This document shows positions 32,067 to 44,129 of a stretch of 64,000 nucleotides of DNA, piece by piece. Location: contig CM046348.1 in assembly GCA_025403435.1 (NCBI GenBank), forward strand, positions 36,824,052 through 36,888,051. Reading direction: 5' to 3'. Origin of the DNA: Artocarpus heterophyllus (Eukaryota > Streptophyta > Magnoliopsida > Rosales > Moraceae). The position numbers and the translations under genes are program-made. The notes beneath the pieces were generated by a model. It was not told where the DNA came from, searched no databases, and worked only from the letters and a program-made list of their open reading frames with translations. Numbering within the stretch: position 1 is the first letter of the stretch; each line of letters begins with the position of its first letter.

Positions 32067-32513
32067 GAATTTTCAAGGCCTTATCTGATAAGGACCAACC
32101 ATAGGACGACCTCTAAAAATAAGGAGTGAGACTCATAAGTTATTTAGATCAGTTAAGAGATCAATAGTGAGCACTCTGTCTATGAGTCTCTAAAACTCTA
32201 CTAAGAACTATTGTTCACAAATCACAAATGGTAGTTTTGGGTATCTCTTAATTGGTTGGAAGGAGAGTCACCTACAAAGAGCTGTACAATGTGCACCCAC
32301 ACGCACTCCAATCATAGATAGAGAATAGCAAAGAAGACCAATTGATTGAAGCTCTTTTGGAATGTTCTTCTCTTCACAGATTGCGGGAGCCTTTCGACAA
32401 ACAAAGTTAGCAAGATCTAGTTAATTTATGCATATAGTATGTCAAATTTGTGTTTTGGAAAATAATTTGGTATAAAAATTTTAAAATTTCTAGTATGTAC
32501 TATTTTTCCAACA
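32067..32513 (+). repeat. Copia-A 5' LTR remnant
   Basis: Matches the last 447 bp of the 3' LTR (about 39591-40037), ending TTTTTCCAACA. The TATA position reads CTAAAAATAAGG instead of CTATAAATAGGG. Confidence 0.9.
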
Positions 32514-32515
32514 AT

Positions 32516-32527
32516 TGGTATCGGAGA
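32516..32527 (+). other. Copia-A primer binding site
   Basis: TGGTATCGGAGA, two changes from the tRNA-iMet site TGGTATCAGAGC, two bases after the LTR. Confidence 0.85.
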
Positions 32528-34189
32528 CAAGGTTTTATATAAATTTACAAGTTTGTGATCATGCTATATGAATAAATTATACGATCTTGGTCTCTCCTAT
32601 GCTTAATTTTAATTTTTTTTGAGAGTTAGCACTCTAAGATTTCTATATATTTATGTTGTCATGGATTATATGATGTATGTTTTTCAATTAATTATGCTTG
32701 ATTAAAATATTATTTAATTATTAATTAATTAATTAATTTATGCCGGCTATGGTTCCTTGAGGTTAGAATGTGTATCTAGGTTTTTCATGTGATTAGATGG
32801 TGGACTATCATTTCCATCTAGGAATTATTATTTAATTTTAAAGTTGTAAGAATTATGTAATTAAATTATTATTCAGAGAAGACGGATCTCGAAGATAGAT
32901 GATAGCATTCCACAAGTATTTCTTGAGTCTCTCATTTCATGTTTTTGAATTATTGAAAATTAAATTGATAAATTGCGATAAAATTGCATTTTTTGGAAAA
33001 ATGTGATTTCTGCTCGGTCGGCAGGTTGAACCCTTGAGTTCGGTAGGCCGATGGTTGCAGACCGGCAGGCCAAACCTTTAGAATCGATAGGCCGTCTATG
33101 GGGCAGAAATCTAAAAGCTCTAGTGGTAGGCCAAACTTTCTAGTTTGGCAGGCCAATCTGTCATGACTGGAGGCTGACCTGAAAAGGTCAACAGGCCAAT
33201 TGTACAGATTAGCATACTGATAAAGAGCTATAAATTTTTCAGAAAAAGTGTATTTTTCAGTGCAGTTTAGATTTTATTTTTGGGACAATTCTAAGAAACA
33301 TTAAATTTAGATATGACCAAAAATATAGAGTATTCAACCTATGCGGATTAAAGACTTGAAGATGGATAATACATAAAGAAGGATATAATTTGAAGATTCA
33401 AGGATGAAGAATCGATAATATGTCTCGATTATTCTCTTGTAATCTTTATTATCTATTCTCTAGGATGGGACCATGATATTACGGCTATATATTATTATTT
33501 TGCTTGTAGCTTTGCACGATTACTTTGCTTGTCTACATTATAATATGATTTGCCATATATATTGATAACATGTCATATAGAATAGGGAGTGCCGCTCATT
33601 TAAAATTGTTCATGCATGTTCTTAATATGAAACCTTGATTTCAAAAGATTGAATAGGGGAAGGTTTTTGAGGAGAGAACCTACGACCTCCATCGTTAGTC
33701 CATAGGTAGCACATGGTAGTTCCGACCCTTAGGAAAGGACTTTATCATGTACCTAGTTAGATCTTCAAGGGGATAAAGTATTTTAGCATGATTTATCATT
33801 ACACACCCCTAGGTGGTGATTATAAATCATGGATAAAATAGTGAAAAGATGGTTATACACTCGTGTTAATTTTATTATTAACCTCCCCTAGGAGCTCTGC
33901 TAATAAAACTAATGGCCAAAGAAATGATTATTAATATATAATGAATCAAACGGGTCCTAGATGGCAGATATTAATCAGGAGGGGATCCATATTCCTATTT
34001 GAATTCGGCAAGTGTCCCCTAGGCAGCTTGTTGAATTCTGAGTTGGGAATTATCATTGTAAGGTTGTGATGTTTTCAAGGTTTTGACACATAAACACAAA
34101 TGTATCTTCTACATGATTATGTTATCGTACTAAATTATTATGGTATATTTGCTTATGTTTGGTATATGGTTCTTTATTGTAAATTAAAA
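32528..34189 (+). other. Copia-A untranslated leader
   Basis: About 1.66 kb between primer site and gag ATG, conserved in Copia-B and C. It holds the palindrome array at 33018-33222 and no coding frame. Confidence 0.75.
33018..33222. repeat. Palindrome array in Copia-A leader
   Basis: Nine units at 33018, 33040, 33062, 33084, 33124, 33146, 33168, 33188 and 33210; all steps are 20-22 bp apart from one of 40. Typical units are TTCGGTAGGCCGAT and ACCGGCAGGCCAAA. Confidence 0.85.
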
Positions 34190-35012
34190 ATGTCTAAAAA
34201 TGCTTTATCTTTGATACTTGACAAAGACCAATTAACCGATGAGAATTATAATGATTGAAAATAGAACCTAAACATCATCCTATGCTTTGAGAAACTTAAA
34301 TTTGTGCTGATGACACCGTGTCCTCCTGAGCCTGTGGGAGATTCCACTAATGAGCAAATCCAAGCATATGATCACTAGAAGGATGCTAATGATTAGGCCC
34401 GTTGTTATGTTTGGCCAACATGGATAACATTCTGCAGGCTCAACATAAAGATTATCAAACAACTAGGCAAATCTTGGATAATCTTGAAAACATGTTTGGA
34501 GGCCAGGCCCTAACAAAACGGCAAGGGACGCTTCAGAAACTCTTGAACTATAAACAAAGACCGGGGACGTCTATAAAGGAGCACATGATGTTGGTCATGG
34601 GTTACCTTCCTAAGGCCCAAACCAATAGAGCCGACATTGATGCTGAAACTCAGTTAAATATAGTCTTTGAGACTCTATCTAAGGAATTTATTCCATTTAG
34701 AGCTACATTTATTCTAAGCAATAGACAGGATATGACCTTGACTGAGTTGATGAAACAGTTACAAGAGTTCAAACTTTTGATCAGGGAGTCTCTTGCTGGT
34801 GGCGAGGCCAACTTGGCAGCTACATCTGATTCCAATCCTAACCCAATGAATGGAAAGAAGCAATGGGCCAAGAACAGAAAGTTTTCTATTCCTGCAAAGG
34901 GCAAGAATAAGAAGAAGAAAAAGAAGAACCCAAAGAAGCTAAAGTGCTTTTTTCAGCTAGAAGGTCAGCCTCATAAAGAAGAATTGCAAGGACTTCCTTT
35001 CCTGAGGAGGTA
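34190..35012 (+). pseudogene. Copia-A gag
   Basis: Begins MSKNALS at 34190 with early stops (TGA near 34256, TAG near 34265). The open part from 34402 reads ILDNLENMFGGQALTKRQG, EHMMLVMGYL and FETLSKEFIPF, the UBN2-type copia gag, then a lysine-rich stretch. At the zinc knuckle a frameshift near 34950 replaces the expected CCHC with CFFQLEGQPHKEE. Gag would have formed the particle around element RNA. Confidence 0.88.
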
Positions 35013-38000
35013 GGTGTGATCTTCTGGTTGTCAAACCTTGTTTGGTTGAGGAATCCGTTAACACTTGGGTCATAGATTTCGAAGCAACTAAACATGTTTG
35101 TGTTTCTCTACAAGGGTTCAAAGAAACGAGAAGTGTGCTTCGTGAAGACTTTACGCTTCAGATGGACAATGGATCCTTGGTCTTAGCTGAAGTAGTGGGA
35201 GACGTCCATTTGTATTTTGATAATTATAGGAATTTAATTTAGTGAGATTATATTTATGTTCCTAAACTTAAAAGGAATTTAATTTCTATAGCTTGGTTAT
35301 TTAAAGACTCCTATTTGATTTTTTTTAATAATGACGTGGTGATTTGTATAAACAAATCTTTTATCTGTTCTGGATGAATGCAAAATAATCTATATTTTAT
35401 TAAACCTAAGATGGACTTATTGCTTTGCGCTGAGATTAATGATAATGACTTTAAAAGACTTAAAACTTTCACTTTAATGAGACTTATCTTTGGCATTGTG
35501 ACTTGGTCATGTTAACCTGAATAGGATTCAAAGGTTGGCAAGGAATGGACCTTTAAGTCACTTAAAGGTGGAATCTCTACCACAATGTGAATCTTGTTTG
35601 GAGGATGAAATGACCAAAAGACCATTTGGGTCTAAGGGCAATAGGGCCTTAGGGGTTCTAGAACATATGCATAGCAATGTTTGCAGACCTATGAACATTA
35701 GGGCACGAGGAGAGTACGAATATTTCGTCACTTTTATTGATGATTACTCAAGGTATGGGTATATGTACCTAATACACCACAAAAGCAAAACTTATGACAA
35801 GTTTAGGGAGTTTCGGACTAAAGTGGAAAAGTAATTGGGTAGACCCATAAAGGCACTTTGATCTGATCGAGGTGGAGAATACTTATTAATGAGTTCTTGG
35901 GACACATATTAAAGAATGGGATTTTACCCCATTTGACTATGCCAGACAGACCATAGGAGAATGGCATGGCTGAGAGAGGGAATAGGACTTTATTGGACAT
36001 GGTTAGGTCCATGATGAGTTATTCATCATTGCCTTTGCCCTTTTAGGGATATGCATTACAAACTGCACATTATCTTTTGAACAATGTGCCTTCAAAATCA
36101 GTTCTTAAAACCTCTCACAAGTTGTGGATAGGGAAAAAGACATCTTTAAACCATATTCGCATATGGGGATGTCTAGTTTGAAGTTTGCATGTTTGTGAAA
36201 TATCCAAAAGGGACTAAAAAGGATATTTCTATAACCTAAAAGACAATAAAGTCGTAGTTTCAACTAATGCAACTTTTCTTAAGGAAAGTTACATGGACGA
36301 CTTTAAGCCTCGAAGCAAAGTGGTGCTCAAGGAGTTGGCGAGTGATCCAATCACTCTAAAGGTTCTAAATAAAACCGTTCCAATCAGTGTAGAAAAAACC
36401 AAATGAACCCGAACAACAACCTAAGGGGCTTCAGTGTAGTGGAAGAATCGGGCATCTACCCGAGAGGTATATGTTCATGTTGAGGCCTTTATGGCTGAAC
36501 TGGATGAACATGACAAGGATCCTTATTCTTATGCAGAGGTTGTGGAAGATGTTGATTCAAAACTTTGAACAGAGGCCATGAACACATAGATGAAGTCTAT
36601 GGAGACTAAGTGGGTCTAGGAGCTTGTGGATCTTCCCAAAGGGGACCCATAGGGTGTAAGTGGATCTATTAAAGGAAGAGAGGATTGGATAGACAGGTCG
36701 AAACCTATAAGGCTAGACCGGTGACTTAGGGATGCACACAAAAGGAAGGAATCGATTATGAGGAAACCTTTTCGCATGCAGACATGCTTAAGTCCATCCG
36801 CACTCTCTTGTCCATACTTGCTATTCTTGACTACGAGATTTGGTAGATGAATGTCAGGATGACCTTTCTGAATGGCTATCTTAACGAGTCTATTTATACG
36901 GGTAGCCAAATGTGTTCAAGGCTAAGGGTCAAGAGGGTGAGATTTGTAAGCTGCTAAAGTCAATTTATGGACTTAAGTAGACTTCCTGTTCTTGGAACAT
37001 AAGTTTTGATCAAGTGATCAAGCCTTATGGGTTCGAACAAAATGTAGACAAACCATGTGTTTATAAACACATTAAGGATAGAAAGGTGGTTTTTCTACTA
37101 CTCTATGTAGATGACATTCTTCTAATTGGCAATAACATTGGGGCGTTGTCATCGATCAAATTATGATTGACCAAGCAGTTTGACATGAAGGACTTGGGTG
37201 AAGCTAATTTTGTTCTCGGTTTCTAGATCTTTAAGGATAAGAAGAATATAATGATATCTTTGTCCCAGACAGGCTACATAGATAAAATTCTCAAGAGGTT
37301 TGCAATGCACAATTCTAAGAAAGGTGGGCAACCATCTAGGTCCAGAATTTCTGAGAAAGACTTGCCAAAGTCTGATGAAGAAAGAAAATACATGAAGAAG
37401 GTGCCTCATGCTTCGACAATGGGTAGTCTCATGTATACCATGCTTTGCACATGATCGGATATTTGTTATGCGGTCGGGATTGTAAGTCTATTTTAGGCGG
37501 ATCTAGGACTAAACCACTGGGTTACGGTCAAGCATATTTTCAAGTACCTGATAAGGACTCGAGGTTGTATGCTTATGTATTCAGGTGAGGATTTGACTCT
37601 CTAGGATACACTAACTCAGATTTCTAATCCTGTCTAGATTTGAGGAGATCGACTTCTGGTTTTGTGTTTACTCTAGGTGGTGGTGCCATTGCATAGAGAA
37701 GTATGAAAAATATTGCACTTTGGATTCAACGATAGAGACTGAGTATGTGGTAGCCAATGACGCTTCGAAAGAAGCACTATGGCTATACAAGTTCCTTAGG
37801 GATCTTGAGGTAGTTCTTGCTATGGATAAGGTGGTATCACTATATTGTGATAACAATACGGAGGTAACTAAAGCTAAGGAACCAAGATTTCATAAGAAGA
37901 GTAAGCATATTGATCAGAAGTATCATGTGATAAAGAATTTCGTAGAGGGCAAGCATGTCGCTATTTGTAAAATCACATCCAAGGACAATTTAGCGATCCA

Positions 38001-38030
38001 TTCACGAAGACACTAACTACAAGAGTTTTC
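35013..38030 (+). pseudogene. Copia-A pol (protease, integrase, RT, RNase H)
   Basis: Copia order is visible: protease motif near 35062 reads WVIDFEATKHVC (expected D-S-G-A is lost), GAG-pre-integrase LGHVNLNRIQRLA near 35500, integrase 35535-36010 with YFVTFIDDYSRYGYMYL, RT about 36560-37420 with YVDD at 37104-37115, and RNase H about 37550-38016 with LYCDNNTEV and HIDQKYHVIK. Stops and frameshifts are scattered throughout. The first D of the integrase site and the YVDD remain. Confidence 0.9.
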
Positions 38031-39455
38031 AAGAGGCATGTAGAAGGTATGAGGATGCAAGATTTGTCATATTTACTAACTTAGTGAGCTTGGAAATTGT
38101 TAGACATGTATGCCCTAAAGAGTAAAAATGTTATATGTTTTTGGAGACATTTTTATCAATAAAGAGTTTATTTATTATTCATATACCAAATTGTTGTCCT
38201 CTTTACATTCATATTTGTTGAATGTATGATAAGCAAACAAAAGTTTGACACTGTCAGTCTAAACCTTTAGAATTAAGCATATGATAGATAGATTATGCAG
38301 AAGATATGATTCTGAAGGTGACGGTCTAAATCATAAGATCCGCAATTGAGGGAATAAAGTTAGGTAATTTATTCATGCAAAGATTGTTATGTTGTCTATA
38401 TCCCTAACAAGAGATGGTTTATGTTGGCCATCAGAGGTGGACTCCACGAATAGAAACATTGGTGCATTGTCATAGGAGACGATGTATTAGATCGGGACAT
38501 AATGTGTAATTCATTTGGATTAATAATTTCGTCTTAGCAAATCAATTCACTTTAGACAATCACATGTGATGTATCTTAATCCTAAGATGAATAATGGGCC
38601 CGTTATCTTGAATTATGTCTTTTGATGTACCAAAAGGTGACATCCACATTTTATGTTGGTACGCATGCCGGTATGTTGGAGGCATAACTCTTAATAGTGT
38701 AAGCTTGTTATTTATAGATATGAAATCTATAGCTCCTCTTTAGGAGTCGTTGATGTCCTCTTATATGCGTTATCCTGTAATTGAAAAACTAGAGCGCTTA
38801 ACCATTTGGATACATAGGTGTAACCAAATGGTATACTATCTTTGGATGGTAAGTTGTTCGATGGTGAGATAATGGAACGTAAGAGAAAAATAATCAGAAA
38901 GGTAAGACATAATTTATCCTTAAGCCGATTATGGATAATCTTATGGGGATACGACACATTATGATATGTCATGGAGACTTACCTATTCGGGCTTCATTAT
39001 TCTATATAGTTTGAGAATGCAACTCTAAGCTTTTAGTAGAGTAAAGTTAGAGTTGATAATTATGAAATACATATCTAGGATATTGGGTTTCATAATTATC
39101 AGGAGCTTGAACTGTATAGGTCCATTAGGTCCCCTTTGCTAGCTCATAATAAATCCTCTAACAATACGGCATGCTTTTTCAATAAATTGGTGACTTATGT
39201 CAAATTACCAGATTGGCTGAAATTCGATACGATCAGGTAATTCATGTTTGTTTATCAGTTGAATTTATTTTGTGTAAATTAATTCAAGATAAATTTGTTG
39301 AATTATCGGGAATGTTTATTTTCTAAGAGATTATCTAGATATGACTTTTTTAATCAGATAACTTCTCTATTAGGTTATTTGAAATAAAATTGAGGCTATA
39401 TCCTAAGAATCTTGGGTGGAAAATAATATGATTCACAGGGATCATTTATCGTAAG

Positions 39456-39533
39456 TTCGGTAGGCCAATCTTTAGGTTCGGCCTGTTGATGGAGTAAGTT
39501 CGGTAGGCCGATCTGCCAGTTCGGCTTGCCAAC
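39456..39533. repeat. Palindrome array in Copia-A 3' LTR
   Basis: Four units at 39456, 39477, 39499 and 39520 (steps 21, 22, 21): TTCGGTAGGCCAAT, TTCGGCCTGTTGAT, TTCGGTAGGCCGAT, TTCGGCTTGCCAAC. Centre orientation alternates AG, CT, AG, TT. It ends about 105 bp before the TATA box. Confidence 0.9.
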
Positions 39534-39637
39534 CAAACGTTAATCTGATCACGTGTTTTCATGTGTTTTTATCATATATTGATTCAGATTTGAATTTTCA
39601 AGGCCTTATCTAATATGGACCAACCATGGGACAACCT

Positions 39638-39647
39638 CTATAAATAG
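39638..39647 (+). promoter_or_regulatory. TATA box of Copia-A 3' LTR
   Basis: CTATAAATAG within CCTCTATAAATAGGGAG. Homologous boxes lie at 42118-42127, 55161-55170 (CTATAAAAAG) and 59594-59603. Confidence 0.75.
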
Positions 39648-40037
39648 GGAGTAAGACTCATAAGTTATTTAGATCAGTTGAAAGATCAAGAGTGAGCACT
39701 CTGTCTGTAAGTCTCTTAAACTCCCCTGAGAGCTATTGTTCACAAATCATGAACGGTAGTTTTGGGTATCTCTCAATTGGTTGGAAAGAGAGTCACCTAT
39801 GAAGAGCTGTACGACGTGCCCCCACATGCACTTCGATCGTGGATAAAGAATAGCAAAGAAGACTAGTTAGTTGAGACTTTTCTAGAACATTCTTCTCTTC
39901 ATGGATTGCGGGTGCTTTCGGCAAACAAGGTTAGTAAGATCTGGTTAATTTATGCATGTGGAGTGTTAAACTTGTGTTTTGGAACATACTTTGGTATAAA
40001 AATTTTAAAATTTCTGCTGCGTACTATTTTTCCAACA

Positions 40038-40533
40038 ATTGACACTTAGCTATTATTACCTGAATTAGTTTATGCAGATCAGTAATGTGAAAATTTTGAC
40101 ACTCCATAGGCTTATCTTTCATATCATCTTTCCACTTAAATAGACTAACATAGCATTCAGGATCATTAAGACTTTTACTAGCTTATATATATGGCAAGGG
40201 TATTCTATCGGATTATTTGGATACAAGTGAGTTCAAATCACCCAGAAAACATACATGTTTACAAACAAGCAATATTTTACAAAAATTAATCATTTAACTT
40301 AAGAAAATAATTCTAAAATTTAAAAAAATTAAACATGAAAACACAACAAAAATTAATGATTAAACATATCTTACATATTACACAATAAAGATACTAAAAT
40401 ATGCAAGTATGTTTAAATAGAGGATTTAATAACACATAAAATGCTAAATAAATTATTTTAAACCATATGAATCATGGCATTTTTACATGTTATCAAGTCC
40501 CATTAAAGTTTGATACCCTAATACTATACAATA
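40038..40533 (-). other. Copia-D leader, distal part (flank between Copia-A and Copia-B)
   Basis: 496 bp of AT-rich DNA between two copia insertions. It joins 60001 across the Copia-B target duplication. Read on the minus strand this gives a continuous stretch from the Copia-D primer site onward. A 41-codon open stretch at 40060-40182 (minus) that ends in a CAG|GTAATA donor-like site is discussed under findings. Confidence 0.45.
40529..40533. repeat. Target-site duplication of Copia-B, left
   Basis: CAATA, repeated exactly at 59996-60000. Confidence 0.9.
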
Positions 40534-42517
40534 TGTTAGACATGCATGCCCTAAGGAGTAAAAATATAATATGTTTTTAGAGATATTTTTATTAATAAAG
40601 AATTTATTTATTATTCATACACCAAATTGTTATCCTCTTTATGTTCATATTTGTTAAATACATGATAAGCAAACAAAAGTCTAAGACTGTCAGTCTAAGC
40701 TTTTAGAATTAGGGATATGATGGACTGATTATGTGGAAGACATGATTTTAAAAGTGACAGTCTAAATTATAAGATCCGCAATCGAGGAAATAAAGTTAGG
40801 CGCTTTATTCATATAAAGATTGTTATGTTGTCTACATCCCTAACGGGAGATGGTTTGTCTTGGCCATCGGAGGTAGACTCCGCAAATAGAAACATTGATG
40901 CATTGTCATAGGTGACGATGTATTGGATCAGGACATAAAGTGTAATTGATTTAGATTAATAATTGTATCTCAGTAAATCAATTTACTTTAGACAATCATA
41001 TATGTTGTATCTTAATCTTGAGATGAATAATGAGCCCATTGTCTTTACTTATGTCTTTTGATGTACCAAAGGGTGACATCCATAATTCATATTGATACGC
41101 AAGCTAGTATGTTGGAGACATGACTCTAGATGGCGTAGACTTGTTATTCATAGATACAGAATCTATAGTTCCTTTTTAGGAGTCGATGATATCCTTTTAT
41201 ATGTGTTATCTTATAATTAAAAGACTGGAGCACTCAACCATTTAGATACATAGGTGTAATTGAATGATATACTATCTTTGGATGGTAAATTTTTCCATGG
41301 TGAAATAATGGAATGTAAGAGAAAAATAATTGGAAATGTATGACAGAATTTATCCTTCACCCAATTATGGATAATCCAATAGGGATACGAAGCATTATGA
41401 TATGTCATGGAGACTTAGTTATACGGGCTTCGTAATTCTATATAGTTTGAGAGTGTAGCCCTAAGCTTTTAATGGAGTAACGTTAGAGTTGATAATTATG
41501 AAATGCATATCTGGGATATTGGGTTTCATAATTATTGGGAGCTTGAACTATATAGGTCTATCAGGTCCTCTTTGTTAGCTCATAATAAATCATGTAATGA
41601 TACGGCGTGCTTTTTCAATAAATTGGTAACTTATGTTAAATTATAAGATTGGCTGAAATTCGATAGGATCAGATAATTTATGTCTATTCATCGGTTGAAT
41701 TAATTTTGTAAAAAATTAATTCAAGATAAACTTGTTGAATTATCGGGAATATTTATTTTCCTAGAGATTATCTAGATATGGTTGTTTTAATCAGATAATT
41801 TTCCTATTGGGTTATTTGAATTAAAACTGAGCTTTATCCAAAGAATCTCAAGAGGGAAATAATAGATTTATAGGAATCGTTTATCGTATGTTCGGCAGAC
41901 CAGTTTTTAGGTTCGGCCTACCGATGGAGTAAGTTCGACAGGCCTATCTATCAGTTCGACAGGCCGATCTATCAGTTCGACAGGCCGATCTGTTAGTTTG
42001 GCCTATCGATCGAATAATAGTTTGATCACGCGTTTTTATGCTATTTTATCAAATATTGATCCAGATTCAAATTTTTGAGGCTTTATCTGATAAGGACTAA
42101 CCCTTGGGTTCAACCTCTATAAATAGGGAGTGACACTCACAAGTTCTTCAGATCAGTTGAGAAATCAAGAATGAGCACTTTATTCAGTGAGTCTCTAAAA
42201 CTCCCTGAAGAGCTATTATTCAGAAATTAGAAACGGTAGTTCTGGGTATTTCTCAATTGGTTGGAAGGAGAGTCACCAGGGAAGAGCTGTACGTTGTGTG
42301 CCCACACACACTCCTATCGTGGATAGAGAATAACAAAAAAGACTAGTTGGTTGAGACTCTTCTAGAACGCCCTTCTCTTCATCGATTGCAAGAGCTCTTC
42401 GGCACACAAGGTTAGTAAGATCTGGTTAATTTATACATATAGCGTGTCAAACTTATGTTTTGGAAAATAGTCTAGTATAAAAATTTTAAATTTCCACTAC
42501 GTTCTATTTTTCCAACA
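40534..42517 (+). repeat. Copia-B 5' LTR
   Basis: 1984 bp from TGTTAGACATG to TTTTTCCAACA; TATA box at 42118-42127. It is 44 bp longer than the partner LTR, nearly all explained by two extra 21-bp palindrome units. Confidence 0.92.
41891..42010. repeat. Palindrome array in Copia-B 5' LTR (six units)
   Basis: Units at 41891, 41912, 41934, 41955, 41976 and 41998 (steps 21, 22, 21, 21, 22). Units three to five are near-exact 21-bp repeats of TTCGACAGGCCGATCTATCAG split as unit plus spacer. Confidence 0.92.
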
Positions 42518-42519
42518 AT

Positions 42520-42531
42520 TAGTATTAGAGC
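42520..42531 (+). other. Copia-B primer binding site
   Basis: TAGTATTAGAGC, two transitions from TGGTATCAGAGC. Confidence 0.8.
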
Positions 42532-43023
42532 CATGGTTTTTACATAAATTTATAAGTTTGTGATCATGCTATGCATATAAATGATGTGATCTTGATCTCT
42601 CCTATGCTTGAATTTAATTTTTTAGGGAGTTGGTACTCTAGAATTTCTATATATTTATATTGTCATAGCTTATATGGTGAATGTTTATTAATTAATTGTA
42701 GTTGATTAAATTATTTTTAAATTGTTAATTAATTAATTAATTTGTGCCAGTTATGGTTTTTTAGAGGTTAGAATGTGTATCTAGGATTTTCATGTAATTA
42801 GATGGCGGTCTATCATCACTACCTAGGAATTATTATTTAATTTTAAATTTGCAAGAATTTTGTAATTAATTAATTATTCAAAGAAGACAAATTTAGAAGA
42901 TGGATGATAGCATTCCAAAAGGTATTTCCTAAGTCTCTAATTTTTATGTTTTTGAATTGTTGAAAATAAGATTTAAAAACTGCATAAAAACTACATTTTT
43001 TGGAAAACGTGAATTCAGCTTGG

Positions 43024-43207
43024 TCGGCAGGTCGAACCCTTAGGTTCGGTAGTCCGATGGTCGTAGACCAACAGGCCGAATCTCTGGGATCGGTAGGCCA
43101 TATGTGGGGTAGAATTCTAACTACTCTGGCAATAGGCCGAACTTTCAAGTTCGACAGGCCAATTTGTTACAACTGGTAGGCCGATTGCACAGATCGGCAT
43201 GCCGACA
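43024..43207. repeat. Palindrome array in Copia-B leader
   Basis: Eight units at 43024, 43046, 43068, 43090, 43129, 43151, 43173 and 43194, in the same layout as Copia-A: four units, a step of about 39, then four more. The last unit ATCGGCATGCCGAC is the best palindrome. Confidence 0.85.
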
Positions 43208-44129
43208 GAGAGTTGTGGATTTTCATAAAAATGTGCATTTTTTAGTGTAGTTTTGATTTTATTTTTGGAACAATTCTAAAAAAACATTAAATTTGGATAT
43301 GACCGAAAATATGGCGTATTCGATCTATATAGAATTGAAGACTTGAAGATGGATAATACATGAAGAAGGATACAATTTGAAGATTCAAGGATGAAGAATT
43401 GATAATATGTTTTGATTAATCTCTTGTAATCTTTAGTTTCAATTCTCTAGGGTGGGACTATAATATTACGGTTATTTATTATTATTTTGCTTGTAGCTTT
43501 TGTGATTGCTTTGTTTGTCTACATTATAATATGATTTACCATGTATGTTGATAACATGTCATATAGAATAGGGAGTGCCACTCATTAAAAATTGTTCATA
43601 CATGTTTTTTTTAAAAAAACCTTGATTTCAAAAAGGTTTTCAAAGAGAGGACCTACGCCCTCCATTGTTGCTCCATAGGTAGCATATGGTGGTTCCGACC
43701 CCTATGAAGGGACTTCATCATGTACGAGGTTGGATCTCCAAGAGGATAAGGTATTTTAGCATGATTTATCGTTGTACACCCCTACAAATGATGGTTATAC
43801 ACTCAAGTTGATTTTATTGTTAACCTCCCCTAGGAGCTCTGTTAATAAAATTGATGGCTAAAAAAATGACTATTAATAAATGCTTGATCATACCGGTCCT
43901 GGATGACATATTTTAATTAGGAGAGGATCCATGTTCCTAATTGAGTTTGGTAAGGCTCTCCTAGGCGGCTTGTTGAATTCTGAATTGGGAAATATCGTTG
44001 TGAGATTGTGATATTTTCAAGGTTTTGACACATAAACACACTTGTATGTATACTTGATTGTGTTATCTTACTAAATTATTTGGTATGTTTGCTTATGTTT
44101 GGTATATGATTCATTATTGTAGATTAAAA

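Larger units (their letters stand above)
32067..40037 (+). mobile_element. Copia-A, Ty1/copia element with truncated 5' LTR
   Basis: Plus-strand element: 5' LTR remnant 32067-32513, primer site, long leader with palindrome array, gag, pol, 3' LTR 38098-40037. The 5' LTR lacks its first 1.5 kb; that part is not found on the far side of the adjacent block, so it was lost rather than simply interrupted. Same family as Copia-B and Copia-C. Confidence 0.9.
38098..40037 (+). repeat. Copia-A 3' LTR
   Basis: 1940 bp from TGTTAGACATG to TTTTTCCAACA, with TATA box at 39638-39647 and a four-unit palindrome array at 39456-39533. No coding content. Confidence 0.92.

Noticed and set aside
32067..32071. 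GAATT as target duplication of the 3.2-kb block, pairing with GGAATT at 28818
   Set aside because: The left GAATT lies inside coding-like Tat sequence about 35 bp before the apparent end of that element, so the match is probably chance.
40038..40042. Target duplication for Copia-A (ATTGA)
   Set aside because: The 5' end of Copia-A is truncated, so there is no left copy to compare.
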